A stretch of 22,500 nucleotides of DNA from Prorocentrum cordatum (taxonomy: Eukaryota > Sar > Dinophyceae > Prorocentrales > Prorocentraceae), in the NCBI GenBank assembly GCA_963575745.1, contig CAUYUJ010000696.1, forward strand, positions 1 to 22,500, read 5' to 3'. The translations under genes were made by a program, and so were the position numbers. Each line of letters begins with the position of its first letter. The stretch's first letter is position 1. The notes beneath the pieces were generated by a model that saw nothing but the letters and a program-made list of their open reading frames with translations, was not told where the DNA came from and searched no databases. This document shows positions 1 through 8,111 of this stretch, one piece after another.

Positions 1-40
1 TCCTCCTCCTCCTCCTCCTCCTCCTCCTCCTCCTCCTCCT
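1..40. repeat. (TCC)n microsatellite, cut by window edge
   Basis: Thirteen uninterrupted TCC triplets open the window, so the array continues to the left by an unknown amount. All pyrimidines lie on the plus strand, giving strict purine/pyrimidine strand asymmetry as in the GGA blocks further on. Confidence 0.97.
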
Positions 41-41
41 T

Positions 42-317
42 CTCCGCTCAAAACGTCCCCGTACTTCAGGCAAGTTGGTGGAGGCCCGGACACAGCGACA
101 AGGGCTCCTGTTTGATATTTCTCCATGGGTATTCCCAGAGGCGGTGGCCAGGGAGGCCCCCGAACTCACGAACGACGCTCTCGCTCGAGAACTCTTCGCA
201 CTTCAGTCAGTGACCGCCAAGGAAGAGATTCCCCCCCGAAAGGGGGTGCAATCGAAGACGAAGTGGGCGGGTATCGAGGGTTGGGGTATACGGAATGCAA
301 GACACGCATGCCAGTAA
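42..317 (+). CDS. Short open frame, possible 3' end of a coding exon, unknown product
   Basis: This frame is open from inside the TCC array (where it would read poly-Leu) to a stop at about 315-317. There is no ATG at its left end; the first start-like codon is TTG at 75. The roughly 80 residues after it have a mixed, protein-like composition (…APELTNDALARELFALQ… then a basic, Lys-rich patch), unlike the homopolymeric frames nearby. I do not recognise a family. A second frame (125-400) overlaps it and runs into the TTG array, so coding is uncertain. It could be the last exon of a gene lying to the left, or chance. Confidence 0.18.
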   Translation, partial: LRSKRPRTSGKLVEARTQRQGLLFDISPWVFPEAVAREAPELTNDALARELFALQSVTAKEEIPPRKGVQSKTKWAGIEGWGIRNARHACQ

Positions 318-337
318 GAGCGAGCAGTCTTAACATG

Positions 338-427
338 ATTGCTGTTGTTGTTGATGTTGTTAGTGTTTTTGTTGTTGTTGTTGTTGCTGTGATGTTGTGA
401 ATGATGTTGATGTTGATGTTGTTGCCG

Positions 428-465
<38 letters not shown>

Positions 466-491
466 GCTGTTCCTTTGTTTGTTGTTGTTGG

Positions 492-525
<34 letters not shown>

Positions 526-695
526 GGTGCTGTTGGTGTTGTTGTTGGTGGTGTTGGTGTTGGTGTTGGTGTTGGTGTTGGTGTTGGTGTTGGTGTTGTT
601 GTTGTTCCTGTTGTTGTTGTTGGTGGTGGTTGTGGTGGTGGTGGTGTTGGTGTTGTTGTTGTTGTAGTAGTTGTTGTTGTTGGTGGTGGTGGTGG

Positions 696-727
<32 letters not shown>

Positions 728-800
728 TTGTTGATGTTGTTGCTGTTGTTGTTATTGGTGTTGTTGTTGTTGGTGTTGTTGGTGTTGTTGTTGTTGAACA
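338..800. repeat. Imperfect (TTG)n array with GGTGTT and TGG sub-arrays
   Basis: About 460 bp are almost entirely TTG, TGG and TGC triplets. Inside it, roughly 541-597 is a regular GGTGTT hexamer run, and 505-530 and 672-700 are GGT runs. The array runs directly into the first R unit. The minus strand would read poly-Asn and poly-Thr and the plus strand poly-Val or poly-Leu; I treat all of these frames as repeat artefacts. Shorter TTG runs follow R1, R2, R4, R6 and R7, so this array probably belongs to the same repeat system as its expanded left flank. Confidence 0.95.
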
Positions 801-1560
801 TTATTACTTCTAAAGAATAATTATTGTTGGGGCCCCTGGTGCACGACCCCCCCGCCGCGCCTAGGCCGCAGCCTCATTTTCATCATTTTCGTGAGGAAGT
901 CTCAGGCAAAACGGGTTGGTCCGGATCCGGTTGTGTTGTTACGATCGGTTTTCCCTTGCAAGAAATAAGCTAAAGTGGACATTTCTTTTTCTAACATAAC
1001 CAAACTTCAAGAATCCCTTGCAAAAAAATAAAGGTAAAGTGGACATTCGCGCGCGCAAGACGAAATCCTTCCAAAACCTTAGTTTTCGTATCGATTTTAA
1101 CATAAAAACATTAAAAAAAAACCAATGGTTTTTCAAAAAAAATGTCAAAATTTCATCCCGCGCGCTCTTGCGGATTCGTAGGAAACCCAACACTTTTTAA
1201 TCATTTCTGTCAAACGGGCTTTTGCGAGCAACTTCTTCGAACTTCTGCAACAACGGTTGCGCACCTGCCAGGGCCATCATCCCTGTCAAATAATACCATG
1301 CGGGACACATTCGTTTTTTCTTCGCGCGCGCACGCCGACGTCGTCGGCCGCGGGGCCCTGAATAGTAGCCACGGTCGTCCGCATGCCACGAAGTGAAGTG
1401 TCCGAACGTCATAGGGCGGGAAGCTGGGTGTGGGTGGTGCGAAGAGTCGTTTGGAAATTTGGTAGAGCTTGAACCGGCCCCCCCACAAAGTGGGGGTATT
1501 GCCCGCCTCCTATGAAAACCCTGGCACTGGTGAAAACGGAGTGTCCCCACGTGCTAGTAA
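797..1560 (+). repeat. R repeat unit, copy 1 (short subtype)
   Basis: The unit begins AACATTATTA, then CTAAAGAATAATTATTG, a C-rich patch, and a BamHI-like ATCCGG region. It then has two copies of CCCTTGCAAAAA…AAAGTGGACATT about 60 bp apart, a CGCGCGCGCAAGACG block, an AAAAACCA/TGGTTTTT inverted repeat, and a 3' part ending in a CCCCCAC-AAA-GTGGGGG hairpin and CACGTGCTAGTAA. This copy is about 765 bp. It lacks the ~150-bp middle block present in R2, R3 and R7 and has instead a GCCGCGGGGCCCTGAATAG segment shared with R4. A TTG run of about seven units follows. A small plus-strand frame at 1142-1396 and a minus-strand frame over the same bases are both open; neither is recognised. Confidence 0.93.
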
Positions 1561-1587
1561 TTGTTGTTGTTGTTGTTGTTGTGATTG

Positions 1588-2522
1588 AACATTATTAATA
1601 ATTCTAAAGAATAATTATTGTTGGGCCCGGTGCGCGCCCCCCCGGCCGCGCCTGGCCGCAGCTCATTTTCATAATTTTCGGTAAGGAAGTCTCAAGGCAA
1701 AACGATGTGAAATCCAGATCCGTTTGTTTTGTTGTCCCCCGTTTTCCCTTGCAAAAAATGAAGCAAAGTGTACATTTCTTGTTCTAACATGACCAAACTT
1801 CAAGAATCCCTTGCAAAAAAATAAAGGTAAAGTGGACATTCGCGCGCGCAAGACGAAATCCTTCCAAAACCTTAGTGTTCGTAGCGATTTTAACATAAAA
1901 ACATTAAAAAAAAAACCAATGGTTTTTCAAAAAAAAAATTGTCAAAATTTCATCCCGCGCGCTCTTGCGGATTTGTAGGAAACCCAACACTTTTTAAACA
2001 TTTCTGTCAAACGGGCTTTTGCGAGCAACTTTTTCACGTGCTTCGAACTTCTCCAACAACGGTTGCGCACCTGCCAGGGCCATCATCCCTGTCAAATAAT
2101 ACCATGCGGGACACATTCGTTTTTCTTTCGCGCGCGCACGCCGAAATCTTCAAAAACCATTGGGTTTCTTAGGAATTTTAGCACCGCGCAACATCGCGTC
2201 AGGAACACGTTGCCACCAAAAACCAGTACAGGTGTCCAGTGTTGGAAGAGGGGGAAAAGTCGTATACTAAGCTAGCGTCCAGAAAATGTTACCACAACAA
2301 GTCACTGTACCCATGCGCCAGTGTAGTAGCCACGGACGTCCGCAGGCCACGAAGTGAAGTGTCCGAACGTCATAGGGCGGGAAGCTGGGTGTGGGTGGTG
2401 GCGAAGAGTCGTTTGGAAATGTGGTAGAGCTTGAACCGGCCCCCCCACAAAGTGGGGTATTGGCGGGCGTCGTATGAAAACCCTGGCACTGGTGAGAACG
2501 GAGTGTCCCCACGTGCTAGTAA
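1588..2522 (+). repeat. R repeat unit, copy 2 (long subtype)
   Basis: About 935 bp, in direct tandem after R1 through a short TTG linker. It contains the middle block missing from R1: a segment with AAACCATTGGGTTTCTTAG, GCACCGCGCAACATCGCGTC, and CCAGTGTTGGAAGAGGGGG. It carries two markers shared only with R7: a CACGTGC insertion after GCAACTTTTT and GATTTGTAGG in place of GATTCGTAGG. Its 5' half matches R3 instead (TTGTCCCCCGTTTTCCC). The closing CCCCCAC/GTGGGGG hairpin and CTAGTAA end are intact, followed by a single TTG. Confidence 0.93.
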
Positions 2523-2527
2523 TTGTT

Positions 2528-3430
2528 GAATATTATTACTTCTAAAGAATAATTATTGTTGGGCCCCCTGGTGCACGCCCCCCTCGCCGCGCCTAGGCCG
2601 CAGCCACATTTTCATCACTTTCGTGAGGAAGTCTCAGGCAAAACGTGGGTGTCCGGATCCGGTTGTTTTGTTGTCCCCCGTTTTCCCTTGCAAAAAATAA
2701 GCTAAAGTGGACATTTCTTGTTCTAACATAACCAAACTTCAAGAATCCCTTGCAAAAAAATAAGGTAAAGTGGACATTCGCGCGCGCAAGACGAAATCCT
2801 TCCAAAACCTTAGTTTTCGTAGCGATTTTAACATAAAAACATCAAAAAACCAATGGTTGTTCAAAAAAAATGCCAAAAGTTCATCCCGCGCGCTCTTGCG
2901 GATTCGTAGGAAACCCAACACTTTTTACACATTTCTGTCAAACGGGCTTTTGCGAGCAACTTTTTCGAACTTCTGCGACAACGGTTGCGCACCTGCCAGG
3001 GCCATCATCCCTGTCAAATAATACCATGCGGGGCACATTCGTTTTTTCTTCGCGCGCGCACGCCGAAATCTTCAAAAACCATTGGGTTTCTTAGGAATTT
3101 TAGCACCGCGCAACATCGCGTCAGGAACACGTTGCCACCAAAAACCAGTACAGGTGTCCAGTGTTGGAAGAGGGGGAAAAGTCGTATACTAAGCTAGCGT
3201 CCAGAAAGTCACTGTACCCATGCGCCAGTGTAGTAGCCACGGTCGTCCGCAGGCCACGAAGTGAAGTGTCCGAACGTCATAGGGCGGGAAGCTGGGTGTG
3301 GGTGGTGGCGAAGAGTCGGTTGGAAATGTGGTAGTGCTTGAACCGGCCCCCCCACAAAGTGGGGGTATTGGCGGGCGTCGTATGAAAACCCTGGCACCTG
3401 GTGAGAACGGAGTTCCCCACTTGCTAGTAA
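2528..3430 (+). repeat. R repeat unit, copy 3 (long subtype)
   Basis: About 900 bp, in tandem after R2. It keeps the middle block of the long subtype but lacks about 11 bases (the ATGTTACCACA stretch) before GTCACTGTACCC. It ends in CTAGTAA, but what follows is not a TTG run: 3431-3488 is an A-rich then T-rich tract with a run of 14 or more T. That makes it the only forward junction in the block without a TTG linker. Confidence 0.92.
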
Positions 3431-3488
3431 TGTTATTGTTTGAAACCACCAAAAAAAATCCCAAAAAAATTTTTTTTTTTTTTATTTA
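3431..3488. repeat. A-tract/T-tract linker between R3 and R4
   Basis: A short AT-rich linker holds A8, A7 and a T run of at least 14, then TTTATTTATT, leading into the CTAAAGAATAATTATTG start of R4. It replaces the TTG linker seen at the other forward junctions. It could be a decayed TTG tail or the trace of a separate insertion. Confidence 0.7.
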
Positions 3489-4283
3489 TTCTAAAGAATA
3501 ATTATTGTTGGGCCCCCTGGTGCGCGCCCCCCCTGCGCCGCCTAGCCCGCAGCTACATTTTCATCATTTTCGTGAGGAAGCCTCAGAAAAGAGGGTGTGT
3601 ACAGGATCCGGTTGTTTTGTTGTAATCCGCTTTCCCTTGCAAAAAACAATAGAAAATGACATTTCTTGTTCTAATATAATCAAATTTCAAGAATCCCTTG
3701 CAAAAAATAAAGGTAAAGTGGACATTCGCGCGCGCAAGACGAAATCCTTCCAAAAGCTTAGTGTTCGGAGCGATTTTAACATAAAAACATCAAAAAACCA
3801 ATGGTTTTTCAACAAAAAAAATGTCAAAATCTCATCCCGCGCGCTCTTGCGGATTCGTAGGGAAACCAACACTTTTTAAACATTTCTGTCAAACGGGCTT
3901 TTGCGAGCAACTTTTTTCGAACTTCTGCGACAACGGTTGCGCACCTGCCAGGGCCATCATCCCTGTCAAATAATACCATGCGGGACACATTCGTTTTTTC
4001 TTCGCGCGCGCACGCCGAGGCTCGATCGAAGAGCATAAATCCTCGTCGTCTTTTCGGCCGCGGGCCCTGAATAGTACCACGTCGTCCGCATGCCACGAAC
4101 GTGAAGTGTCCGAAACGTCATCAGCGGGAAGCTGCTGGGTTGGGTGGTGCGAAGAGTCGGTTTTTGGAAATTGGTAGAGCTTGAACCAGGCCCCCCCTTC
4201 ACCCCCCACGAAGTGGGGGTATTGCCCGCCTCCTATGAAAACCCTGGCACTGGTGAGAACGGAGTGTCCCCACGTGCTAGTAA
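3484..4283 (+). repeat. R repeat unit, copy 4 (short subtype, variant 5' half)
   Basis: About 800 bp. The 5' half has subfamily changes shared with R6: GTAATCCGCTTTCCC, CAATAGAAAATGACATTTC, TCTAATATAATC and AAGCTTAGTGTTCGGAGC. The middle is the short form, with a private insertion (GGCTCGATCGAAGAGC…CGTCGTC) before the GGCCGCGGGCCCTGAATAG segment that it shares with R1. The terminal hairpin is widened by an extra CCTTCACCCC. A TTG run of about six units follows and leads straight into segment D. Confidence 0.92.
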
Positions 4284-4320
4284 TTGTTGTTGTTGTTGTT
4301 TTGCGTCGTCCTCCCCTCGA

Positions 4321-4745
4321 CCCGGCCCGCGACCCACCCGCGACCCACCTCGTGACCAGCCCGCGACCCACCCCGCGACCCACCCGCGACCAGCCCGCGA
4401 CCCGGCCCGCACCCGCGACCCACCCGCGACCCACCCGCGACCCACCCGCGACCCATTCGCGACCCACCGCGACCTACCCGCGACGCGGCCCGCGACCCAC
4501 CCGCGACCCACCCGCGACCCACCCGCGACCCACCCGCGACCCACCGCGACCCACCCGCGACCCAACCCGCGACCCACCCGCGACCAGCCCGCGACCCGGC
4601 CCGTGACCCACCCGCGACCCACCCGCGACCCACCCACGACCCACTTGCGACCCACCGCGACCCACCCGCGACCCGGCCCGCGACCCACCCGCGACCCACC
4701 CGCGACCCACCCGCGACCCATCTGCGACGCAACCCGCGACCCACC
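4321..4745. repeat. GCGACCCACCC minisatellite (11-bp unit)
   Basis: About 415 bp of an 11-bp unit, GCGACCCACCC, with regular interruptions of the type GCGACCAGCCC and GCGACCCGGCCC. The sequence is extremely C-rich on the plus strand. Because 11 is not a multiple of 3, all frames stay open on both strands and read Arg/Pro/Thr or Gly/Ser/Arg/Val repeats. These open frames are repeat artefacts and are not called as genes. Confidence 0.95.
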
Positions 4746-4960
4746 CACATTGCTTTAACAGAAAATCGGCACCTGCGGCGGGCTCGTGATATAGCTTGAA
4801 AAAATCTGCGCCTGCGGCGGGCCTCTTCAGAGCCTCGCAGACTGCCGACGTCCCCGCCGCCCCCTCACTCTTATCCGCAACTGCGGGGTGCTTCCTACAA
4901 TATTATTCAATCGCTTCGCTCACTCCGCCGGCCCATGTTGCATGATCGCTACTGTTTCGC
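4746..4960. other. Non-repetitive part of segment D, no gene seen
   Basis: The stretch has a weak internal duplication of about 50 bp: two copies of TGCGGCGGGC preceded by AAAATCGGCACC and AAAATCTGCGCC. A GGGGTGCTTCCTA motif at 4885-4897 recurs at 5130-5142, so the two copies flank the GGA-rich block. There is no convincing open frame. Confidence 0.6.
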
Positions 4961-4984
4961 CGTGGGCCCGGGGCCATGGTGGCG

Positions 4985-5110
4985 CCGCCGAGGAGGAAGG
5001 AGATGAGGATGGGGAAGGGGAGGGGAGGAGGAGGAGAGGATGAGAAGGAGAGGAGGAGGATGAAGAGAAGTAGGAGGAGGAGGAAGAGGAAGGGGCGGAG
5101 GAGGAAGCCT
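4985..5110. repeat. GGA/GAA-rich purine block in segment D
   Basis: The plus strand is almost pure purine, with GGAGGA and GGAGAGG units and rare T. The block lies between the two GGGGTGCTTCCTA direct repeats. The minus strand would read a Leu/Ser/Pro hydrophobic run starting near 5121; this is a composition effect, not a membrane protein. Confidence 0.85.
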
Positions 5111-5284
5111 TTCGTTGCCATCTAGGTGTGGGGTGCTTCCTAAAGTATTATTGTCTCAACGGGATTCTCGCCTGAATGGCAAGCCCGCGAGGTGATCGTC
5201 TGTCAAGGGGGCACTTCTTCTGGCCGTTCCCCACTCAGTGCCTGCACTGGAGGGGTCCCAGCGGAGATTGAAGGATGTGGCGAC

Positions 5285-5405
5285 AGTTCCAGGCCGATTT
5301 CGGCAGGCGGCTGGGTTCCAGGGTTCCGTTCGGGTTCCCGGGCTCCGGTCCTGGGTTCCGGGCCGATTTCGGTGGTCGGCGGGGTTCCTGGGTTCCCGGG
5401 TTTTT
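5285..5405. repeat. GGGTTCC minisatellite in segment D
   Basis: Repeated GGGTTCC and CGGGTTCC motifs carry a larger ~70-bp duplication whose two halves each start with GGCCGATTTCGG (near 5300 and 5362). The same array is present at 9095-9215 in the second D copy. No gene is supported. Confidence 0.8.
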
Positions 5406-5409
5406 GGTC

Positions 5410-5502
5410 GATCTTCTTATCGATCGGTCTCACCATCGATCTCATTACGTACCCACTTCTCTATCGATCTCACAAGCAATTTCACCATCGATCTCACCAT
5501 CT
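5410..5502. repeat. Truncated ATCGATCTCAC array (first D copy)
   Basis: A degenerate 12-bp unit, ATCGATCTCACC and variants. The array is cut off at about 5500, where sequence homologous to the reversed 3' end of R begins. In the second D copy the same array continues for another ~170 bp, which marks 5500 as a rearrangement or insertion breakpoint. Confidence 0.85.
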
Positions 5503-6231
5503 TTTTAGCACGTGGGGACACTCCGTTCTCACCAGTGCCAGGGTTTTCATACGACGCCCGCCAATACCCCCACTTTGTGGGGGGGCCGGTTCAAGCTCTA
5601 CCACATTTCCAAACGACTCTTCGCCACCACCCACACCCAGCTTCCCGACCTATGACGTTCGGACACTTCACTTCGTGGCCTGCGGACGACCGTGGCTACT
5701 ACACTGGCGCATGGGTACAGTGACTTGTTGTGGTAACATTTGCTGGGACGCTAGCTTAGTATGTACGACTTTCCCCCCTATCCAACACTGGGACACCTGT
5801 TTTACTGGTTTTTTGGTGCAAACGGTTCCTGACGCGATGTGCGGCGGTGCTAAAATTCGTACGAAACCCAATGGTTTTTGAAGAATTTCGCGACGTCACG
5901 CGCAGAAAAAACGAATGTGTCCCGCATGGTATTATTTGACAGGGATGATGGCCCTGGCAGGTGCGCAACCGTTGTTGCAGAAGTTCGAAAAAGTTGCTCG
6001 CAAAAGCCAGTTTGACAGAAATGTTTAAAAAGTGTTGGGTTTCCTACGAATCCGCAAGAGCGCGCGGGATGAAATTTTGACAATTTTTTTTTTGAAAAAC
6101 CATTGGTTGTTTGATGTTTTTATGTTAAAATCGCTACGAAAACTAAGGTTTTGGAAGGATTTCGTCTTGCGCGCGCGAATGTCCACTTTACCTTTTTTTT
6201 TGCAAGGGATTCTTTAAGTTTGGATATGTTA
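5503..6231 (-). repeat. R repeat unit, copy 5, inverted and 5'-truncated
   Basis: Read on the minus strand this is an R unit from its CACGTGCTAA end back through the CCCCCAC/GTGGGGG hairpin, the long-subtype middle block, the CGCGCGCGC block and the CTTGCAAAAAAAA box. It stops near ATAT(A)CC in the 5' third. It lacks the ~130-bp 5' end (CTAAAGAATAATTATTG through the ATCCGG region). At 6225-6240 it passes directly into forward R6, giving a tail-less head-to-head junction. It is the only inverted copy in the window. Confidence 0.92.
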
Positions 6232-7082
6232 GGAAGAAGTCTCAGGCAAAACGATTGGATCCAGATCCGGTTGTTTTGTTGTAATCCGCTTTCCCTTGCA
6301 AAAAACAATAGAAAATGACATTTCTTGTTCTAATATAATCAAATTTCAAGAATCCCTTGCAAAAAAATAAGTTAAAGTGGACATTCGCGCGCGCAAGACG
6401 AAATCCTTCCAAAAGCTTAGTGTTCGGAGCGATTTTAACATAAAAACATCAAAAAAACAATGGTTTTTTCAACAAAAAAATGTCAAAATCTCATCCCGCG
6501 CGCTCTTGCGGATTCGTAGGAAACCCAACACTTTTAAAACATTTCTGTCAAACGGGCTTTTGCGAGCAACTTTTTCGAACTTCTGCAACAACGGTTGCGC
6601 ACCTGCCAGGGCCATCATCCCTGTCAAATAATACCATGCGGGAAATATTCGTTTTTTCTTCGCGCGCGCACGCCGAATTGCTTTCCCCCCCATTACGCCT
6701 CCCACCTCCCATTCAAAAACCATGGGTTCTTAGGATTTAGCACCGCGCAACAGTGCGCGTCAGGAACACACGTTGCCACCAAAAACATCTACAGGGTCAA
6801 GTGTTGAGAGGGAAAAGTTCGTATACTAAGCTAGGGTTCCAAGAAAAATGTTACCACAACACGTCACTGTACCCATGCGCCAGTGTAGTAGCCAAGGTCG
6901 TCCGCAGGCCACGAAGTGAAGTGTCCGAACGTCATAGGGCGGGAAGCTGGGTGTGGGTGGTGGCGAAGAGTCGTTTGGAAACTTAGAGCTTGAACCGGCC
7001 CCCCCACAAAGTGGGGGTATTGCCCGCCTCCTATGAAAACCCTGGCACTGGTGAGAACGGAGTGTCCCCACGTGCTAGTAAT
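6231..7082 (+). repeat. R repeat unit, copy 6, 5'-truncated, with private insertion
   Basis: Starts at GAAGTCTCAGGCAAAACG, lacking the CTAAAGAATAATTATTG head and C-rich patch. Its 5' half carries the R4-type variants (GTAATCCGCTTTCCC, CAATAGAAAATGAC, AAGCTTAGTGTTCGGAGC). Its middle is the long form but has a private pyrimidine-rich insertion at about 6678-6712 (TTTCCCCCCCATTACGCC). It pairs with R5 as the right arm of a long inverted repeat. It ends in CTAGTAA and a short TGTTGTTGTTG linker to R7. Confidence 0.92.
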
Positions 7083-7093
7083 GTGTTGTTGTT

Positions 7094-8023
7094 GAACATT
7101 ATTACTTCTAAAGAATAATTATTGTTGGGACCCCTGGTGCGCGACCCCCCCGCCGCGCCTAGGCCGCAGCCTCATTTTCATCATTTTCGTGAGGAAGTCT
7201 CAGGCAAAACGGGGGAGTCCGGATCCGGTTGTGTTGTTACGATCGGTTTTCCCTTGCAAAAAATAAGCTAAAGTGGACATTTCTTGTTCTAACATAACCA
7301 AACTTCAAGAATCCCTTGCAAAAAAATAAGGTAAAGTGGACATTCGCGCGCGCAAGACGAAATCCTTCCAAAACCTTAGTGTTCGTAGCGATTTTAACAT
7401 AAAAACATCAAAAAAACCAATGGTTTTTCAAAAAAAAAAGTGTCAACATTTCATCCCGCGCGCTCTTGCGGATTTGTAGGAAACCCAACACTTTTTAAAC
7501 ATTTCTGTCAAACGGGCTTTTGCGAGCAACTTTTTCACGTGCTTCGAACTTCTCCAACAACGGTTGCGCACCTGCCAGGGCCATCATCCCTGTCAAATAA
7601 TACCATGCGGGACACATTCGTTTTTTTCTTCGCGCGCGCACGCCGAAATCTTCAAAAACCATTGGGTTTTCTTAGGAATTTTAGCACCGCGCAACATCGC
7701 GTCAAACACGTTACCACCAAAAACCAGTACAGGTGTCCAGTGTTGGAAGAGGGGGAAAAGTCGTATACTAAGCTAGCGTCCAGAAAATGTTACCACAACA
7801 AGTCACTGTACCCATGCGCCAGTGTAGTAGCCACGGTCGTCCGCAGGCCACGAAGTGAAGTGTCCGAACGTCATAGGGCGGGAAGCTGGGTGTGGGTGGT
7901 GGCGAAGAGTCGTTTGGAAATGTGGTAGAGCTTGAACCGGCCCCCCCACAAAGTGGGGGTATTGGCGGGCGTCGTATGAAAACCCTGGCACTGGTGAGAA
8001 CGGAGTGTCCCCACGTGCTAGTA

Positions 8024-8024
<1 letters not shown>
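7094..8024 (+). repeat. R repeat unit, copy 7 (long subtype, mosaic)
   Basis: About 930 bp and complete. The 5' half matches R1 (GTTACGATCGGTTTTCCC), while the 3' half matches R2 (CACGTGC insertion, GATTTGTAGG, CTTCTCCAACAAC). A frame of 162 codons at 7440-7928 is longer here than in other copies only because small length differences keep it open. Its product is unrecognised and I do not call it a gene. A TTG run of about 29 units follows and leads into the second copy of D. Confidence 0.93.

Positions 8025-8110
<86 letters not shown>
8025..8110. repeat. (TTG)29 microsatellite between R7 and segment D
   Basis: About 86 bp of uninterrupted TTG. The matching position before the first D copy (4284-4300) has only about six units, so this linker has expanded or contracted since the duplication. 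Confidence 0.97.

Positions 8111-8111
<1 letters not shown>

Larger units (their letters stand above)
4284..5502. repeat. Segment D, first copy (duplicated ~1.2 kb composite)
   Basis: From 4301 to about 5499 this segment repeats at 8111-9309 with a constant offset of 3810 and no length change that I can find. I count only about eight single-base differences, for example GGGGTG/AGGGTG near 4888, CCGCCGG/CCGCTGG near 4928 and TTTCGTTG/TCTCGTTG near 5111. The copies differ at the left edge (TTG run about 6 versus about 29 units). They also differ at the right edge, where this copy stops abruptly inside an ATCGAT-type array and the inverted R5 begins. The internal parts are described separately. 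Confidence 0.95.

Noticed and set aside
166-813. Long Asn/Thr-rich (minus) and Val/Leu-rich (plus) proteins over the TTG array
   Set aside because: Open frames are produced by an uninterrupted triplet repeat without stop codons; no other coding signal is present.
830-900. Dinoflagellate spliced-leader relic at the R unit start (CCGCAGCC…CATTTTC)
   Set aside because: Only a loose resemblance: the core TTTTGGCTCAAG part is missing in all copies, and no complete leader sequence is seen elsewhere in the window on either strand.
797-1560. R as a DNA transposon with terminal inverted repeats
   Set aside because: The two ends (AACATTATTA… and …CACGTGCTAGTAA) are not complementary, and no transposase-like frame is present.
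4144-4758. Arg/Pro/Thr-rich 200-codon protein and its Gly/Ser/Arg minus-strand counterparts
   Set aside because: The 11-bp stop-free minisatellite keeps all six frames open. The duplicated copy at 8005-8568 behaves the same way.
4903-5121. Hydrophobic Leu-rich membrane protein on the minus strand (also at 8713-8931)
   Set aside because: It is the translation of a GGA/GAA-rich purine block; hydrophobicity follows from the repeat.
797-8024. CRISPR array or other spaced-repeat immune locus
   Set aside because: The repeated units are hundreds of bases long and adjacent. Nothing shows short identical repeats with unique equal-length spacers, and no cas-like genes are present.
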